Source of the DNA: CAUZIZ01 sp965218775 | Lineage (GTDB): Bacteria > Acidobacteriota > UBA6911 > RPQK01 > JAJDTT01 | Assembly: GCA_965218775.1 (NCBI GenBank) | Contig: CBDCLS010000006.1 | Span: 1,860,001 to 1,924,000, forward strand | Direction: 5' to 3' | Length of the DNA stretch: 64,000 nucleotides | Shown: piece by piece, positions 8,486 through 16,653 of the stretch | How positions within the stretch are numbered: position 1 is the stretch's first letter | How the letters are laid out: each line of letters begins with the position of its first letter | Position numbers and translations under genes: made by a program | Notes under the pieces: model-generated | What the model was told of the DNA's origin: nothing | Seen by the model: the letters and a program-made list of their open reading frames with translations, nothing else | Databases searched by the model: none

Positions 8486-8974
8486 CTAGCCGTCTGCCAG
8501 CCCCCGCAGGGCACTGCCAGTCCAGCGATAGATTTGCCACTCGGGCAATGTCTGGGCGCCGAGTTTTTCATAGAAGCCGATTGCGCTCTGGTTCCAGTCC
8601 AATACCGACAACTCGAAGCGGCCGCACCGGCGTTGGACGGCGATGCGGGCGACCTCGATGAGAAGGGATCGCCCCAGGCCCCGACCTCGAAACTGCGGAA
8701 AGACGAACAGATCTTCGAGGTAGAGACCGCGCCGAGCGAGGAAGGTGGAGTAGTTGTGAAAGAACAAGGCAAAGCCAGCCGGTTCGGCGCCCTGGTACCC
8801 GATGAGCACTTCGGCATCCGGCGTCTCACCAAAGAGCGAATCCTGAAGGTCCGTTTCCGTCGCGACCACCGCGTCTTCAAGACGCTCATAACTGGCGAGT
8901 CCTTTGATGCACTCGAGGATCGCCGGAACGTCCTGGGTGGTTGCAGGCTTGATCTGGAACTCAGATTCGCTCAT
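8486..8974 (-). CDS. GNAT-family N-acetyltransferase (diamine/thialysine acetyltransferase-like)
   Basis: A 162-residue protein with the GNAT fold. The acetyl-CoA pyrophosphate-binding loop is seen as QFRGRGLGRSLL (residues 94-105), preceded by LYLEDLFVFP. The C-terminal part has the beta-bulge strand and helix NQSAIGFYEKLGAQ. The N-terminal AILECIKGLASYER and the YLEDLFV motif resemble spermidine/spermine or thialysine N-acetyltransferases of the SAT1 kind, so a polyamine or amino-acid amine substrate is likely but not certain. The ATG at 8972-8974 has a purine-rich region upstream. Confidence 0.85.
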   Translation of the reverse strand: MSESEFQIKPATTQDVPAILECIKGLASYERLEDAVVATETDLQDSLFGETPDAEVLIGYQGAEPAGFALFFHNYSTFLARRGLYLEDLFVFPQFRGRGLGRSLLIEVARIAVQRRCGRFELSVLDWNQSAIGFYEKLGAQTLPEWQIYRWTGSALRGLADG

Positions 8975-9071
8975 CGGGAAGCGTCCCCTTCTCCATGAAG
9001 CTCTTCAATTGGCCTGATTATGTCGTTACGATTAATTAGGCGCAATCCCGCGAAGTTGTTCGTGGGCAACC

Positions 9072-12000
9072 CTAGACTTCGACCTTGTGCTGCTTTCGAA
9101 AGGGACGGAAATCCAGCTTGCAGTCGTGGTTTGTCAGAAACGTGAGGAATCTCTTGTAGTCGTCTTGCGGCAGTCGGAAATGCTCTAGGAGTTTTCGGTA
9201 GCTTCCGTGGCAGGCCGTCAGCCCCAGTGAAACGATTTTCTTCAGATCATCGCGAGTCAGGTCGCGATTGAGGAAGCTATCACGGACGTCCGACCAGAAC
9301 TCTTTTCGCCCTGATACCAGGTCTTCGTAGATGGCTTCGGCCCTTGACTCTCTCTGGGACTGCCGAGATGTCCGGCGTCCGCTGATTCGAGGAGTTACCA
9401 CGTCGGCTTCGATAACTCCACCAGACAGATGAAAGGAGCTTGCAATGATGTTCTCGAGCTCACGAACGTTGCCCGGGAAGTGATAGTGGGAGAGCAGGCC
9501 GATGACCTCGGGAGAGATCCCCTTCTGCTTACCGGTACGACGGTTCCAGTCTTGGAGGAAGTGGTCGATCAGGACAGGGATATCGGATGTCCTTTCGCGC
9601 AGGGGAGGTACCTGCAGCAGGTACACATTGAGGCGGTGATAGAGATCTTCTCGGAACTCTCCCTTTTCCACCAGTTGGTCAAGTGGTTGATTGGTTGCGG
9701 CGACAATCCGGACGTCGGCGGAGCGGTGTTTTGTTTCACCGATCCGGCGGATTTCTTTACGTTCGAGAACCCGAAGCAATCGAGCCTGCAGCTCGAAGGG
9801 GAGGGTAGCAATCTCGTCCAGGAAAAGCGTTCCCCCGGATGCGGCCTCAAACAGGCCACGTTTGTCACGGACGGCACCAGTGAAGCTTCCCTGCATATGG
9901 CCGAATAGTTCACTCTCGATCAAGTCTGAAGGAAGGGCTCCACAGTTGATGGGCATGAATTTCGGGCCAGAGCGAAGACTGTGATCGTGAACAGCCCGAG
10001 CCACGAGTTCCTTGCCGGTCCCACTCTCACCCGTAATCAGCACTGTAGCCTCGGTGGGCGCGATCAGGCGGATATGTTCGAGAAGCGTCGTCATACTGGG
10101 ATGTTTGCCGATGATCTTGACCTCGGGATGAAGGTCGAGCTTCGAGGTCGCCTCGACGCGTTCCGGCGGTCGTCTCAGGTTCTCCTGGATCTTGGTTTCG
10201 AGGATAGTGGCGATGCAGAGAAGAAAATCCATGTCGACTTCAGAGATGCCGCGGGGGCCACTCTCGAGGTAGAGAAGCCCCAAGACGTGGCTGCCGGAGT
10301 AGAGATAGATGGGTGACGCGTGCTGTCCCTCAACAATCTCGCTGAGGCGTTGCTGGCTGATGAACTCTTCCTCGTCGCTATCGGACTTGGGAAGCAGGTG
10401 CCGTCCGCTTCTCAGGCATCGGCCTTTGGAAGCGACTAGCTGAAATCGCCCGGACCACGACTGGCGCAGGAAGAGATTGGCAGATGTGTCAGGTAAGGAA
10501 TGGGCGACGGCTTCCAACACCTGTTCGCCGAGCTCATTCGGAGTTCCTGTTTCCTTCAGGGAGCCGAGGATTCCACGAAGGCGAATCAGGTATTTCGGAG
10601 CCGCACTATCGTTATCCCCAATGGCCTTCTCGCGTTCCGCCTCAAGAGGAGCGATGAAACGCTTGGTGAAGGATTCCCGATATTCGAAGGAGAGGTGGAG
10701 TGAGCGTTCTTTGAGAATCTGGAGCGCTTTAGAATAGTTTCGCAGTCCCTTCTCCCGGTCTCCAATCGCCACTTCGCTTTGGGCCAGGACCTGATAGGCA
10801 TCTGCCCTGAGCCCGGGTCGGTCCACCATCCTTGCGAGTTGGAGCGCACGCAGGGACTGGACTCTGGCAGCGGCAGGATCTCCGGAAAGAAAGAGGCTCC
10901 TGGCGTGGAGAGTGTGTCCCTTGACTAGCAGTGGAAGGTAGAATTCCATCCGGGCGGCAGACAAGGCCTCGGACACAAACTCGAGCGCTTTCTCGGGAAG
11001 GTTCTGAGCAAGTCGTACCTCAGCCTGTGTCAGTCTAGCTCTAGCCCGGTAGTATGTCATGTGTTCAGGAAATACCCGAGCCGCTCGACAAGCACTCTGC
11101 CAAGCCTCATCCAGTTCTCCCAGTTCCTGATGGATCCGGCTTCTCAGCAGGTGGTAGCGACCCTTTTCCCGACCAAGCTTCTTGGGAGCCAGATCGGAGA
11201 TAGCATCGAGAGCCTGATCTGCCCGCCCAAGCAGTACCCAGGTCCAACCCAAAGCCAGACTCGAATCGACCAAAGAAGAAAACACGAGATTCTCATTGCA
11301 AGACTGCCTGGCTTTAACGATGAAGGAAAGGGCATTTTCGGCTTGAATCTGGTAATTCAAGTTCTTGGCAATCTCGATATGGGCCTCGACATCTATGTGT
11401 TGGTTTTGATTTGACACATCGTTCAGTACAACTAACTCTTTGAGCTGTGAGATTGCCTGTTTATGCCTGCCGAGTTTTCTCTGCGTTACACACAGAGACC
11501 CCTTTGCGAAAACCGCCAATTCCGAGTTGCCGATCTCCTCAGCAAGGTTCAGTGTGTATTGGGCAGTCTTCTCAGCAACGGCAATACTACCGATTTCCGA
11601 ATACATGATTCCGAGGTTCGCGATGCGTCCTCCGGAGCTAATGTATTTTTTCTGCTCTAAGGCAGATTGGATTGATAAAGTCTGCCACTTGATTGCTTCT
11701 TTCAGCTGCCCGCTCGCATAGAGAAAGGAGCAAACAGCGTGGTAAAAACGGTCTCCCAGAACTGTATATTTCTTGCGATGCTCCAGAAATCTTTTGGCGA
11801 CACTACTGACCTCTTGAAGCTTACCTATCCTTGTCATGCTGTAGAGCCACTGAGCTTCTAACTCGAGCATGAGATCTGAACCCGGACGGTCAGTTAAGCA
11901 ATTCAGTGCGCCCTTGAGGACCTCTATCCCCTCGACCATGTTGCCCTTATTGATATGAATCTGAGCGATTAGGGAAAGCAGGAACGCTCTTTGTTCACTC

Positions 12001-12092
12001 TCAAGTTCAGGAGTCTTCAAGAAGTTCTCGCAGAAGCTAAGGCATTCTTGAAACTGTCCGGCAAGATAAACTATCTCTACGGTTTTTTTCAT
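9072..12092 (-). CDS. TPR-GAF-sigma54 activator: C-terminal half of a regulator split by an insertion sequence
   Basis: The frame encodes 1006 residues: TPR-like helical repeats (about 1-490), a GAF-like domain (about 515-650) and a sigma54-activator AAA+ domain (about 660-890) with Walker A GESGTGKE (near 687), GSFTGA (near 732, the loop that contacts sigma54), Walker B GGTLFLDEI and arginine-finger region FREDLYHRLN. The last 100 residues are not a typical Fis helix-turn-helix. The ATG at 12090-12092 has no ribosome binding site. Upstream sequence in other frames (12093-12222) continues the protein toward the pseudokinase half at 14317-16259, so this is probably a broken gene rather than an independent one. 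Confidence 0.8.
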   Translation of the reverse strand: MKKTVEIVYLAGQFQECLSFCENFLKTPELESEQRAFLLSLIAQIHINKGNMVEGIEVLKGALNCLTDRPGSDLMLELEAQWLYSMTRIGKLQEVSSVAKRFLEHRKKYTVLGDRFYHAVCSFLYASGQLKEAIKWQTLSIQSALEQKKYISSGGRIANLGIMYSEIGSIAVAEKTAQYTLNLAEEIGNSELAVFAKGSLCVTQRKLGRHKQAISQLKELVVLNDVSNQNQHIDVEAHIEIAKNLNYQIQAENALSFIVKARQSCNENLVFSSLVDSSLALGWTWVLLGRADQALDAISDLAPKKLGREKGRYHLLRSRIHQELGELDEAWQSACRAARVFPEHMTYYRARARLTQAEVRLAQNLPEKALEFVSEALSAARMEFYLPLLVKGHTLHARSLFLSGDPAAARVQSLRALQLARMVDRPGLRADAYQVLAQSEVAIGDREKGLRNYSKALQILKERSLHLSFEYRESFTKRFIAPLEAEREKAIGDNDSAAPKYLIRLRGILGSLKETGTPNELGEQVLEAVAHSLPDTSANLFLRQSWSGRFQLVASKGRCLRSGRHLLPKSDSDEEEFISQQRLSEIVEGQHASPIYLYSGSHVLGLLYLESGPRGISEVDMDFLLCIATILETKIQENLRRPPERVEATSKLDLHPEVKIIGKHPSMTTLLEHIRLIAPTEATVLITGESGTGKELVARAVHDHSLRSGPKFMPINCGALPSDLIESELFGHMQGSFTGAVRDKRGLFEAASGGTLFLDEIATLPFELQARLLRVLERKEIRRIGETKHRSADVRIVAATNQPLDQLVEKGEFREDLYHRLNVYLLQVPPLRERTSDIPVLIDHFLQDWNRRTGKQKGISPEVIGLLSHYHFPGNVRELENIIASSFHLSGGVIEADVVTPRISGRRTSRQSQRESRAEAIYEDLVSGRKEFWSDVRDSFLNRDLTRDDLKKIVSLGLTACHGSYRKLLEHFRLPQDDYKRFLTFLTNHDCKLDFRPFRKQHKVEV

Positions 12093-12222
12093 CGAGGGCC
12101 AGCCGGAGGAGGCTAGTGCCCCGCAAGCCGATGCTTTTTCTTAAGCGCGGCAGCATCCTTGTAGGCCCGTCTCCTGCCAAGATGGGATACGGCGCTCCAG
12201 AGGTAACGGCTTGCTTTACTAG
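12093..12222 (-). pseudogene. Bridging segment of the split regulator, with two frameshifts
   Basis: Reading leftward from the insertion, the sequence gives KASRYLWSAVSHLGRRRAYKDAAAL, a helical TPR-like stretch. Dropping one base in the A-rich run (12135-12144) moves to a frame giving RKSIGLRGTSLLRLALDEK. Dropping one more base from the seven-A run (T at 12083-12089 on the plus strand) joins KTVEIVYLAGQFQECL, the start of the downstream frame. All parts are on the reverse strand and in the right order. Homopolymer location means either real decay or sequencing error. Confidence 0.6.
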
Positions 12223-14316
12223 CCTGGATTCCCATAGCGTACCTCAGAACTAACGAACCATAAAGCGCTGTCCACGGCCAGATCCGGGGGGTTGTGGGTG
12301 GCCCGGTCGCTCCACGAAGGGCCTGAGGGATCTATCCGGGGACAGGCACACCCTTGTAGTTTGAAGTCAAAAGTTAGCTCTATGGAGGATCTTTAGTGAA
12401 CGATCCACATAGTTATAGAAAACGCTTTTCCGTGGATTTTCCCGGTATAAGTCCTGGAGTTAGATCCTTGGATTCCCACTCTTGAAAATGTCAGATCTAT
12501 TTGACATAGTGGGTCTGTGATAAAGAGTCCAGATAAAGACTTAACACAGTGGGCTCGCTACTTCCTGCAGCCCGCCAACTCCACCCAGCGGCAATACGAG
12601 GCTTTGCGGGCCTATTTCGTCGAAGGGCTCCCCTCTCCGGAGGCGGCTCGGCGCTTCGGCTACACTGCGGGCAGCTTCCGGGTGCTGTGCCATCAGTTCC
12701 GCCAGAACCCTCAGCGGAGCTTCTTTGTGCCGCCCCCGAAGGGACCGGGGGCCTCGCCGGAGAAGGACACTCGCCGCCAGAAGATCGTCGCCCTGCGCAA
12801 GCAAAACCTCTCGATCTACGACATCGCCGACGCCTTACGAGAGAGCGGAGCCCCCTTGAGTCCTTCGGCCATCTCCGTGATTCTGACCGAGGAGGGCTTT
12901 GCCGCGCTGCCCCGGCGCCGGGACGAGGAGCGCCCGGATCGGCTGCGCCCCACGGCGGCCGAGGTGGCTGACGTGCGCCACCTGGAGCTGAGCCCCCGAG
13001 ACTTCCACACCAAGTTCGGCGGTCTGTTTCTGTTTCTGCCTTGGTTGATCCCCATGTCGCTGGATCAGCTGCTGCAGGGGGCTGGGTTTCCGGGCTCGGA
13101 GATGATTCCCGCCGGGGCGGCCCTACGGGCCCTGCTGGCGCTGAAGCTCTTCGACAACGCCCGCCACAGCCATTTCATGAGCCACGTCTTCGATCCGGGC
13201 CCGCCTCTGTTTGCCGGTCTCAATTGCCTGCCCAAGCGTTCTTTTCTGACCGAGTACAGTTGCCGCGTTGATCCGCCCGCCTACCCCCGACTCATGAGCA
13301 CCTGGTTTGACGCCGTCACCACCCAGGGGCTGGGCTGGGGCGAGTCCTTGCACCTGGACTTTCATACCATCCCCTTTCACGGCGAGGACGCCTTGCTGCA
13401 AACTCACTACGTGTCCAAACGCAGCCGACGCCAGAAGGGCGTGCTGGCCTTCCTGGCCGCCGATGCCCACACCCGCGTCTTCTGCTATGCCAACGCCCAG
13501 GTTCGCCGAGAGGATCAAGCCCAGGAGATCTTGCGCTTCGTGGACTACTGGAAGGAGCACACGGGGCGCTATCCGGGCGAGTTGCTCTTCGACTCCAAGC
13601 TGACCGTCTACGCCCAGCTCCACGAACTCAACCGCCGAGAGATTGACTTCATCACCTTGAGGCGCCGCTCCCGCTCCATGCTCGAGGCCGCCCGCCAGTG
13701 CCCCCTTTCCGCTTGGCGGCAGCTGCAGCTCAAGCGGGTGACGCGGGCGTTTCGAACGCCTCGAGTCCTGGACCAGACGATCGCTCTGCGTGCCTATGAG
13801 GGACCGCTGCGCCAGCTGATCGTCGCCGGTCTGGGCCATGAAGACCCCACCTTTCTGCTGACCAATCAGCTGCGCCGCTCCCCGGCCACCTTGATTGAGC
13901 GCTACGCCCAGCGCATGCTCATCGAAAATCAGATCGCCGATGGGATCGACTTTTTCCACATGGACGCACTCTCTTCGGCCGTGCCCCTGAATGTCAGCTG
14001 CGATCTGCTGCTGACCTTGATGGCCAGCAGCCTCTATCGGCTCTTCGCCCAGCGCATTGGCAATGGCTACGAACAGGCCAAGTCCCGCCACCTGTTCCGG
14101 GACTTCATTGACGCGGTCGCTCGGGTCAGCGTGACCCCAGAGGAAATTCAAGTCCGCTTCCAGAAGCGCGCCCACAACCCCTTGCTTCGGGCCGCCGGAT
14201 TTGCCAGCATGAACCCGGTCATCCCCTGGCTAGGCGGCAAACGCCTCCGCATCCTCCTCGGGGAAGCCCTGTAATGTTAGCTCTACTCGAAACCTATCTC
14301 GCCGTGGGAATCCAGG
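12223..14316. mobile_element. Insertion sequence with 12-bp perfect terminal inverted repeats, in a CTAG site
   Basis: The ends are CCTGGATTCCCA (12223-12234) and its exact complement (14305-14316). CTAG lies immediately outside both ends (12219-12222 and 14317-14320), consistent with a 4-bp target duplication. Removing the element and one CTAG restores a continuous codon series reading GNTSKASRYLW across the junction in the split regulator, which supports these exact borders. The element is about 2.1 kb and carries one intact transposase gene. About 280 bases of AT-richer non-coding DNA precede it. A 10-base direct repeat (GTTAGCTCTA) occurs at 12373 and 14276, both inside the element. The IS family was not identified. 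Confidence 0.85.
12517..14274 (+). CDS. DDE transposase of the first insertion sequence
   Basis: A 585-residue protein from GTG 12517. The first 130 residues contain two helix-turn-helix-like segments (PSPEAARRFGYTAGSFRVL and LSIYDIADALRESG), probably for end binding. A DDE-type catalytic core follows, with Asp candidates in LHLDFHTIPFHG and ELLFDSKLTVYAQL and Glu in RMLIENQIADGIDFF. The gene ends about 40 bases before the right inverted repeat. Third-position base use is GC-rich and the frame is uninterrupted, suggesting recent arrival. Family assignment (IS4-like or other) is uncertain. Confidence 0.8.
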   Translation: MIKSPDKDLTQWARYFLQPANSTQRQYEALRAYFVEGLPSPEAARRFGYTAGSFRVLCHQFRQNPQRSFFVPPPKGPGASPEKDTRRQKIVALRKQNLSIYDIADALRESGAPLSPSAISVILTEEGFAALPRRRDEERPDRLRPTAAEVADVRHLELSPRDFHTKFGGLFLFLPWLIPMSLDQLLQGAGFPGSEMIPAGAALRALLALKLFDNARHSHFMSHVFDPGPPLFAGLNCLPKRSFLTEYSCRVDPPAYPRLMSTWFDAVTTQGLGWGESLHLDFHTIPFHGEDALLQTHYVSKRSRRQKGVLAFLAADAHTRVFCYANAQVRREDQAQEILRFVDYWKEHTGRYPGELLFDSKLTVYAQLHELNRREIDFITLRRRSRSMLEAARQCPLSAWRQLQLKRVTRAFRTPRVLDQTIALRAYEGPLRQLIVAGLGHEDPTFLLTNQLRRSPATLIERYAQRMLIENQIADGIDFFHMDALSSAVPLNVSCDLLLTLMASSLYRLFAQRIGNGYEQAKSRHLFRDFIDAVARVSVTPEEIQVRFQKRAHNPLLRAAGFASMNPVIPWLGGKRLRILLGEAL

Positions 14317-16259
14317 CTAGTGTTCCCGCTGGCTAGGTAGTGGTTGACTACAGTCTGAGCGAGTAACCCCTCATTCGATCTCAGGTACTTCTCCTCTAGC
14401 ACAGAAGCAATTCGCCCGTGCATCTTGTGCTTTCTGGCTGGTTGACTCTCCAGTCGGGTCTGAGCCGCATGGCCGATCCAGTCATGTTTCAATGCTGTGA
14501 TGGGGCGATCAAGAGTGCCAGAAATCGTCACGAACTCGAGGCGATTGAGAGCGTCAAGGGTTTCCAGCGCTTTGGTGACAGAAACACGCATCATCCCTGC
14601 CAGCTCTGATACGGCTATCGGGTTGTCCACGAGCGAGACGTACTCGATTGCTTGGAGTTCAGTGCTGCCAAGCCGCTCAAGTCGACCTTGGATCTGGTTG
14701 GCGACCGTCTTGGGTAAGGAACCAGATTTCAAGGATTGATAGACCCAATGCCAGCTCCCACCGACGAAAACCAGATTCCCAAGTTTTTGCATGTGTCGCA
14801 ATGACTCATGGATATAAAATGGATTCCCTCTACAAGGTGAAATAATGTTATCTATAAGCGCCTCATCAAAATCTTCGCCCAGAAGACTGGCAGCTAGCTG
14901 TTTGGCTTCCACCTTGACCAGGGGTTCCAGTTGCAGTTCCGTCAGGATGTCCTGTCGTTTCAACTCCTGTCTTAGGTGTTTCCAATGAGTGGCTAGCTCA
15001 TCGCAGCGACAGCTGCAAATGAAGAGGGCAGGTAGTTGCTTTTCCACAATAGCTTTGTAGAAATCGAGAGCAGCTTCGTCCATCCAGTGTAGGTCGTTGA
15101 GAAAAAGAACCACTCTCTGTTCTGAAGACAGGGAATCTAACGACTCAATAAAGCACTCGAGTGTTGGGTCAGAGGCGAGAAGTGTGTTTTCAGTCGCAAC
15201 GTCCTTGCCCTGGGCCTTATACGCCAAGATGAGGTCGAAGCCCTTCAAATCCACACCACCTTGATGGTGAGAGATGGTAAGAGTTATGGTTTTACGCGAC
15301 TTTGCTATTGTCTCCAAATGATTTGTTAGAGCAGTCTTTCCAATTCCGCTTGAGCTAGAGATGGCAAGGAAGCGCGTAGAAGGACTCTTCAGGTGGGATT
15401 CAAAGAACCTCCGAAAGAAGGAAAGTTCATCTTCCCGGCCCACAAGTTGTGACGTGAATTTTGGAACCGCCGAGGGCGCCGTTGGCTTTTCCGATCTTAA
15501 CATGGAGACCACGTAGTCGGCAGAGGGCGGGCGAGTTTCGGGATCCTTCTCTATCATCTCCAAAATCAGTTGCTCGATCTTTACCGGTATATCAGGATTA
15601 AGTTTTCGAGGTCTTGCCGGGTACGTCAAAAGCTGTTTTTGCCTCAACGCAATCAGGTTTTGTTCTACAAAGGGCTGATATCCCGTGAAGAAGTAATACA
15701 TCACCATTCCGAGTGAGTATATGTCCCCGCTCTCACTTGCACCTTTATCGATCAAGTGCTCGGGTGCGGAGTACCGAATGGACTCAACGTCCAAATGTTT
15801 CGATCCCAGCCCAGTTTTCGGAAAAAGAAGGTTTGCAACCAATCGTATCTTTGAATCCACAAAGAGATGCGCGGGCTTCACGTAGCCGCAGTAGTAATGT
15901 CTATTGTGTAGGTAGCATATTAATTCCGCGAGCTGTGTCATCAGACTGAGCGCGATCTCAAGAGATAATTCGCCTCTTTCGCAACTTGGGTGAGGTGCAG
16001 TCAGGAAGTCAGACACGAGTCCCGGTCGACTGCCTCGAAACGCTAGATCACGAACGGGCACCAAAGAGCTGTGGTCGAGGGACTTTCGGAGGCTGAAGAG
16101 CTCTTCGAGCTGAAGCAGATTTTCCTCCTCATCAAAGGGGGCCCGTGCCAGCAGCGTGAGAACCCTTCTGCTCTTGTCTTCAGTTCGATCTGATAGCAGA
16201 TAAACTCTTACATCTGGCCCCGGCTCAAGTGGACGGAGTATTCTGTAGCGTTGCAACAT
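14283..16259 (-). CDS. Pseudokinase-AAA ATPase: N-terminal half of the split regulator
   Basis: The frame encodes 658 residues. Residues 1-260 have a protein-kinase fold (YSAPEHL at 163-169 and DIYSLGMVMYYFFTG at 179-193), but the catalytic motifs are missing: no glycine loop or VAIK lysine, CGYVKPAHLF (124-133) in place of HRDLKPxN, and RLVANLLF (139-146) in place of DFG. Residues 270-640 form a PknK/AAA-type ATPase with Walker A SSSSGIGKTA (301-310) and Walker B VVLFLNDLHWMD (383-394). The last residues (LDSHGEIGFE) come from the insertion sequence, so the natural protein continued into the TPR-sigma54 part at 9072-12222. No strong ribosome binding site is seen at the ATG (16257-16259). Confidence 0.8.
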   Translation of the reverse strand: MLQRYRILRPLEPGPDVRVYLLSDRTEDKSRRVLTLLARAPFDEEENLLQLEELFSLRKSLDHSSLVPVRDLAFRGSRPGLVSDFLTAPHPSCERGELSLEIALSLMTQLAELICYLHNRHYYCGYVKPAHLFVDSKIRLVANLLFPKTGLGSKHLDVESIRYSAPEHLIDKGASESGDIYSLGMVMYYFFTGYQPFVEQNLIALRQKQLLTYPARPRKLNPDIPVKIEQLILEMIEKDPETRPPSADYVVSMLRSEKPTAPSAVPKFTSQLVGREDELSFFRRFFESHLKSPSTRFLAISSSSGIGKTALTNHLETIAKSRKTITLTISHHQGGVDLKGFDLILAYKAQGKDVATENTLLASDPTLECFIESLDSLSSEQRVVLFLNDLHWMDEAALDFYKAIVEKQLPALFICSCRCDELATHWKHLRQELKRQDILTELQLEPLVKVEAKQLAASLLGEDFDEALIDNIISPCRGNPFYIHESLRHMQKLGNLVFVGGSWHWVYQSLKSGSLPKTVANQIQGRLERLGSTELQAIEYVSLVDNPIAVSELAGMMRVSVTKALETLDALNRLEFVTISGTLDRPITALKHDWIGHAAQTRLESQPARKHKMHGRIASVLEEKYLRSNEGLLAQTVVNHYLASGNTSLDSHGEIGFE

Positions 16260-16400
16260 AATTGACAGCTCTCAATAGGCGCTCCGGCTAAAACCGATCC
16301 GACGCTAATGTCCTACCCAAGTTTTCGGTCTGTGGTGAGTTGGTAGAGTCTAGCAAAGCTGCCAATCCACTTAAACCGTCATCGAGAAAATAGTCCCGTG

Positions 16401-16463
16401 AGGACTTGCCCGGGGAAGTCCTAAAGTTTTCTCTTGACTTCAAGGGTCTTATTAATGTTAAAT
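16401..16463 (+). promoter_or_regulatory. Inverted repeat plus possible promoter upstream of the subtilase gene
   Basis: AGGACTT-GCCCGGGG-AAGTCCT (16401-16422) is a perfect 7-bp stem with an 8-base loop. It is followed by TTGACT (16434-16439), an 18-base gap and TTAAAT (16458-16463), which resembles a sigma70 promoter about 190 bases before the subtilase start. The divergent pseudokinase gene starts at 16259, so the region could regulate both. Only sequence resemblance supports this. Confidence 0.3.
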
Positions 16464-16653
16464 TCCTGTAAGGTTGGAGTTGAGGCTTCGGAAAATCGTA
16501 CTTTTTTCAACTAAAGCCTCCCATATTTAGTTCGGGTTCTGGCGACGCAATGCTTCACTTGATCTGAAGTAGCTCCCCACTCCTTGCGCAGTTCTGTGCT
16601 CTTTATGTGTTCTTAGCGCAGCACATTCTTTGTTGGAAGTTCGGAGGAGTGAG

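Noticed and set aside
13123..14175. Long reverse-strand frame opposite the first transposase
   Set aside because: It is the antisense of a well-supported transposase in GC-rich DNA, with no recognisable domain.
12373..14285. Direct repeat GTTAGCTCTA at 12373-12382 and 14276-14285, first read as a target-site duplication
   Set aside because: Both copies are inside the element; the matched 12-bp inverted ends and the CTAG flanks lie further out and restore a host reading frame.
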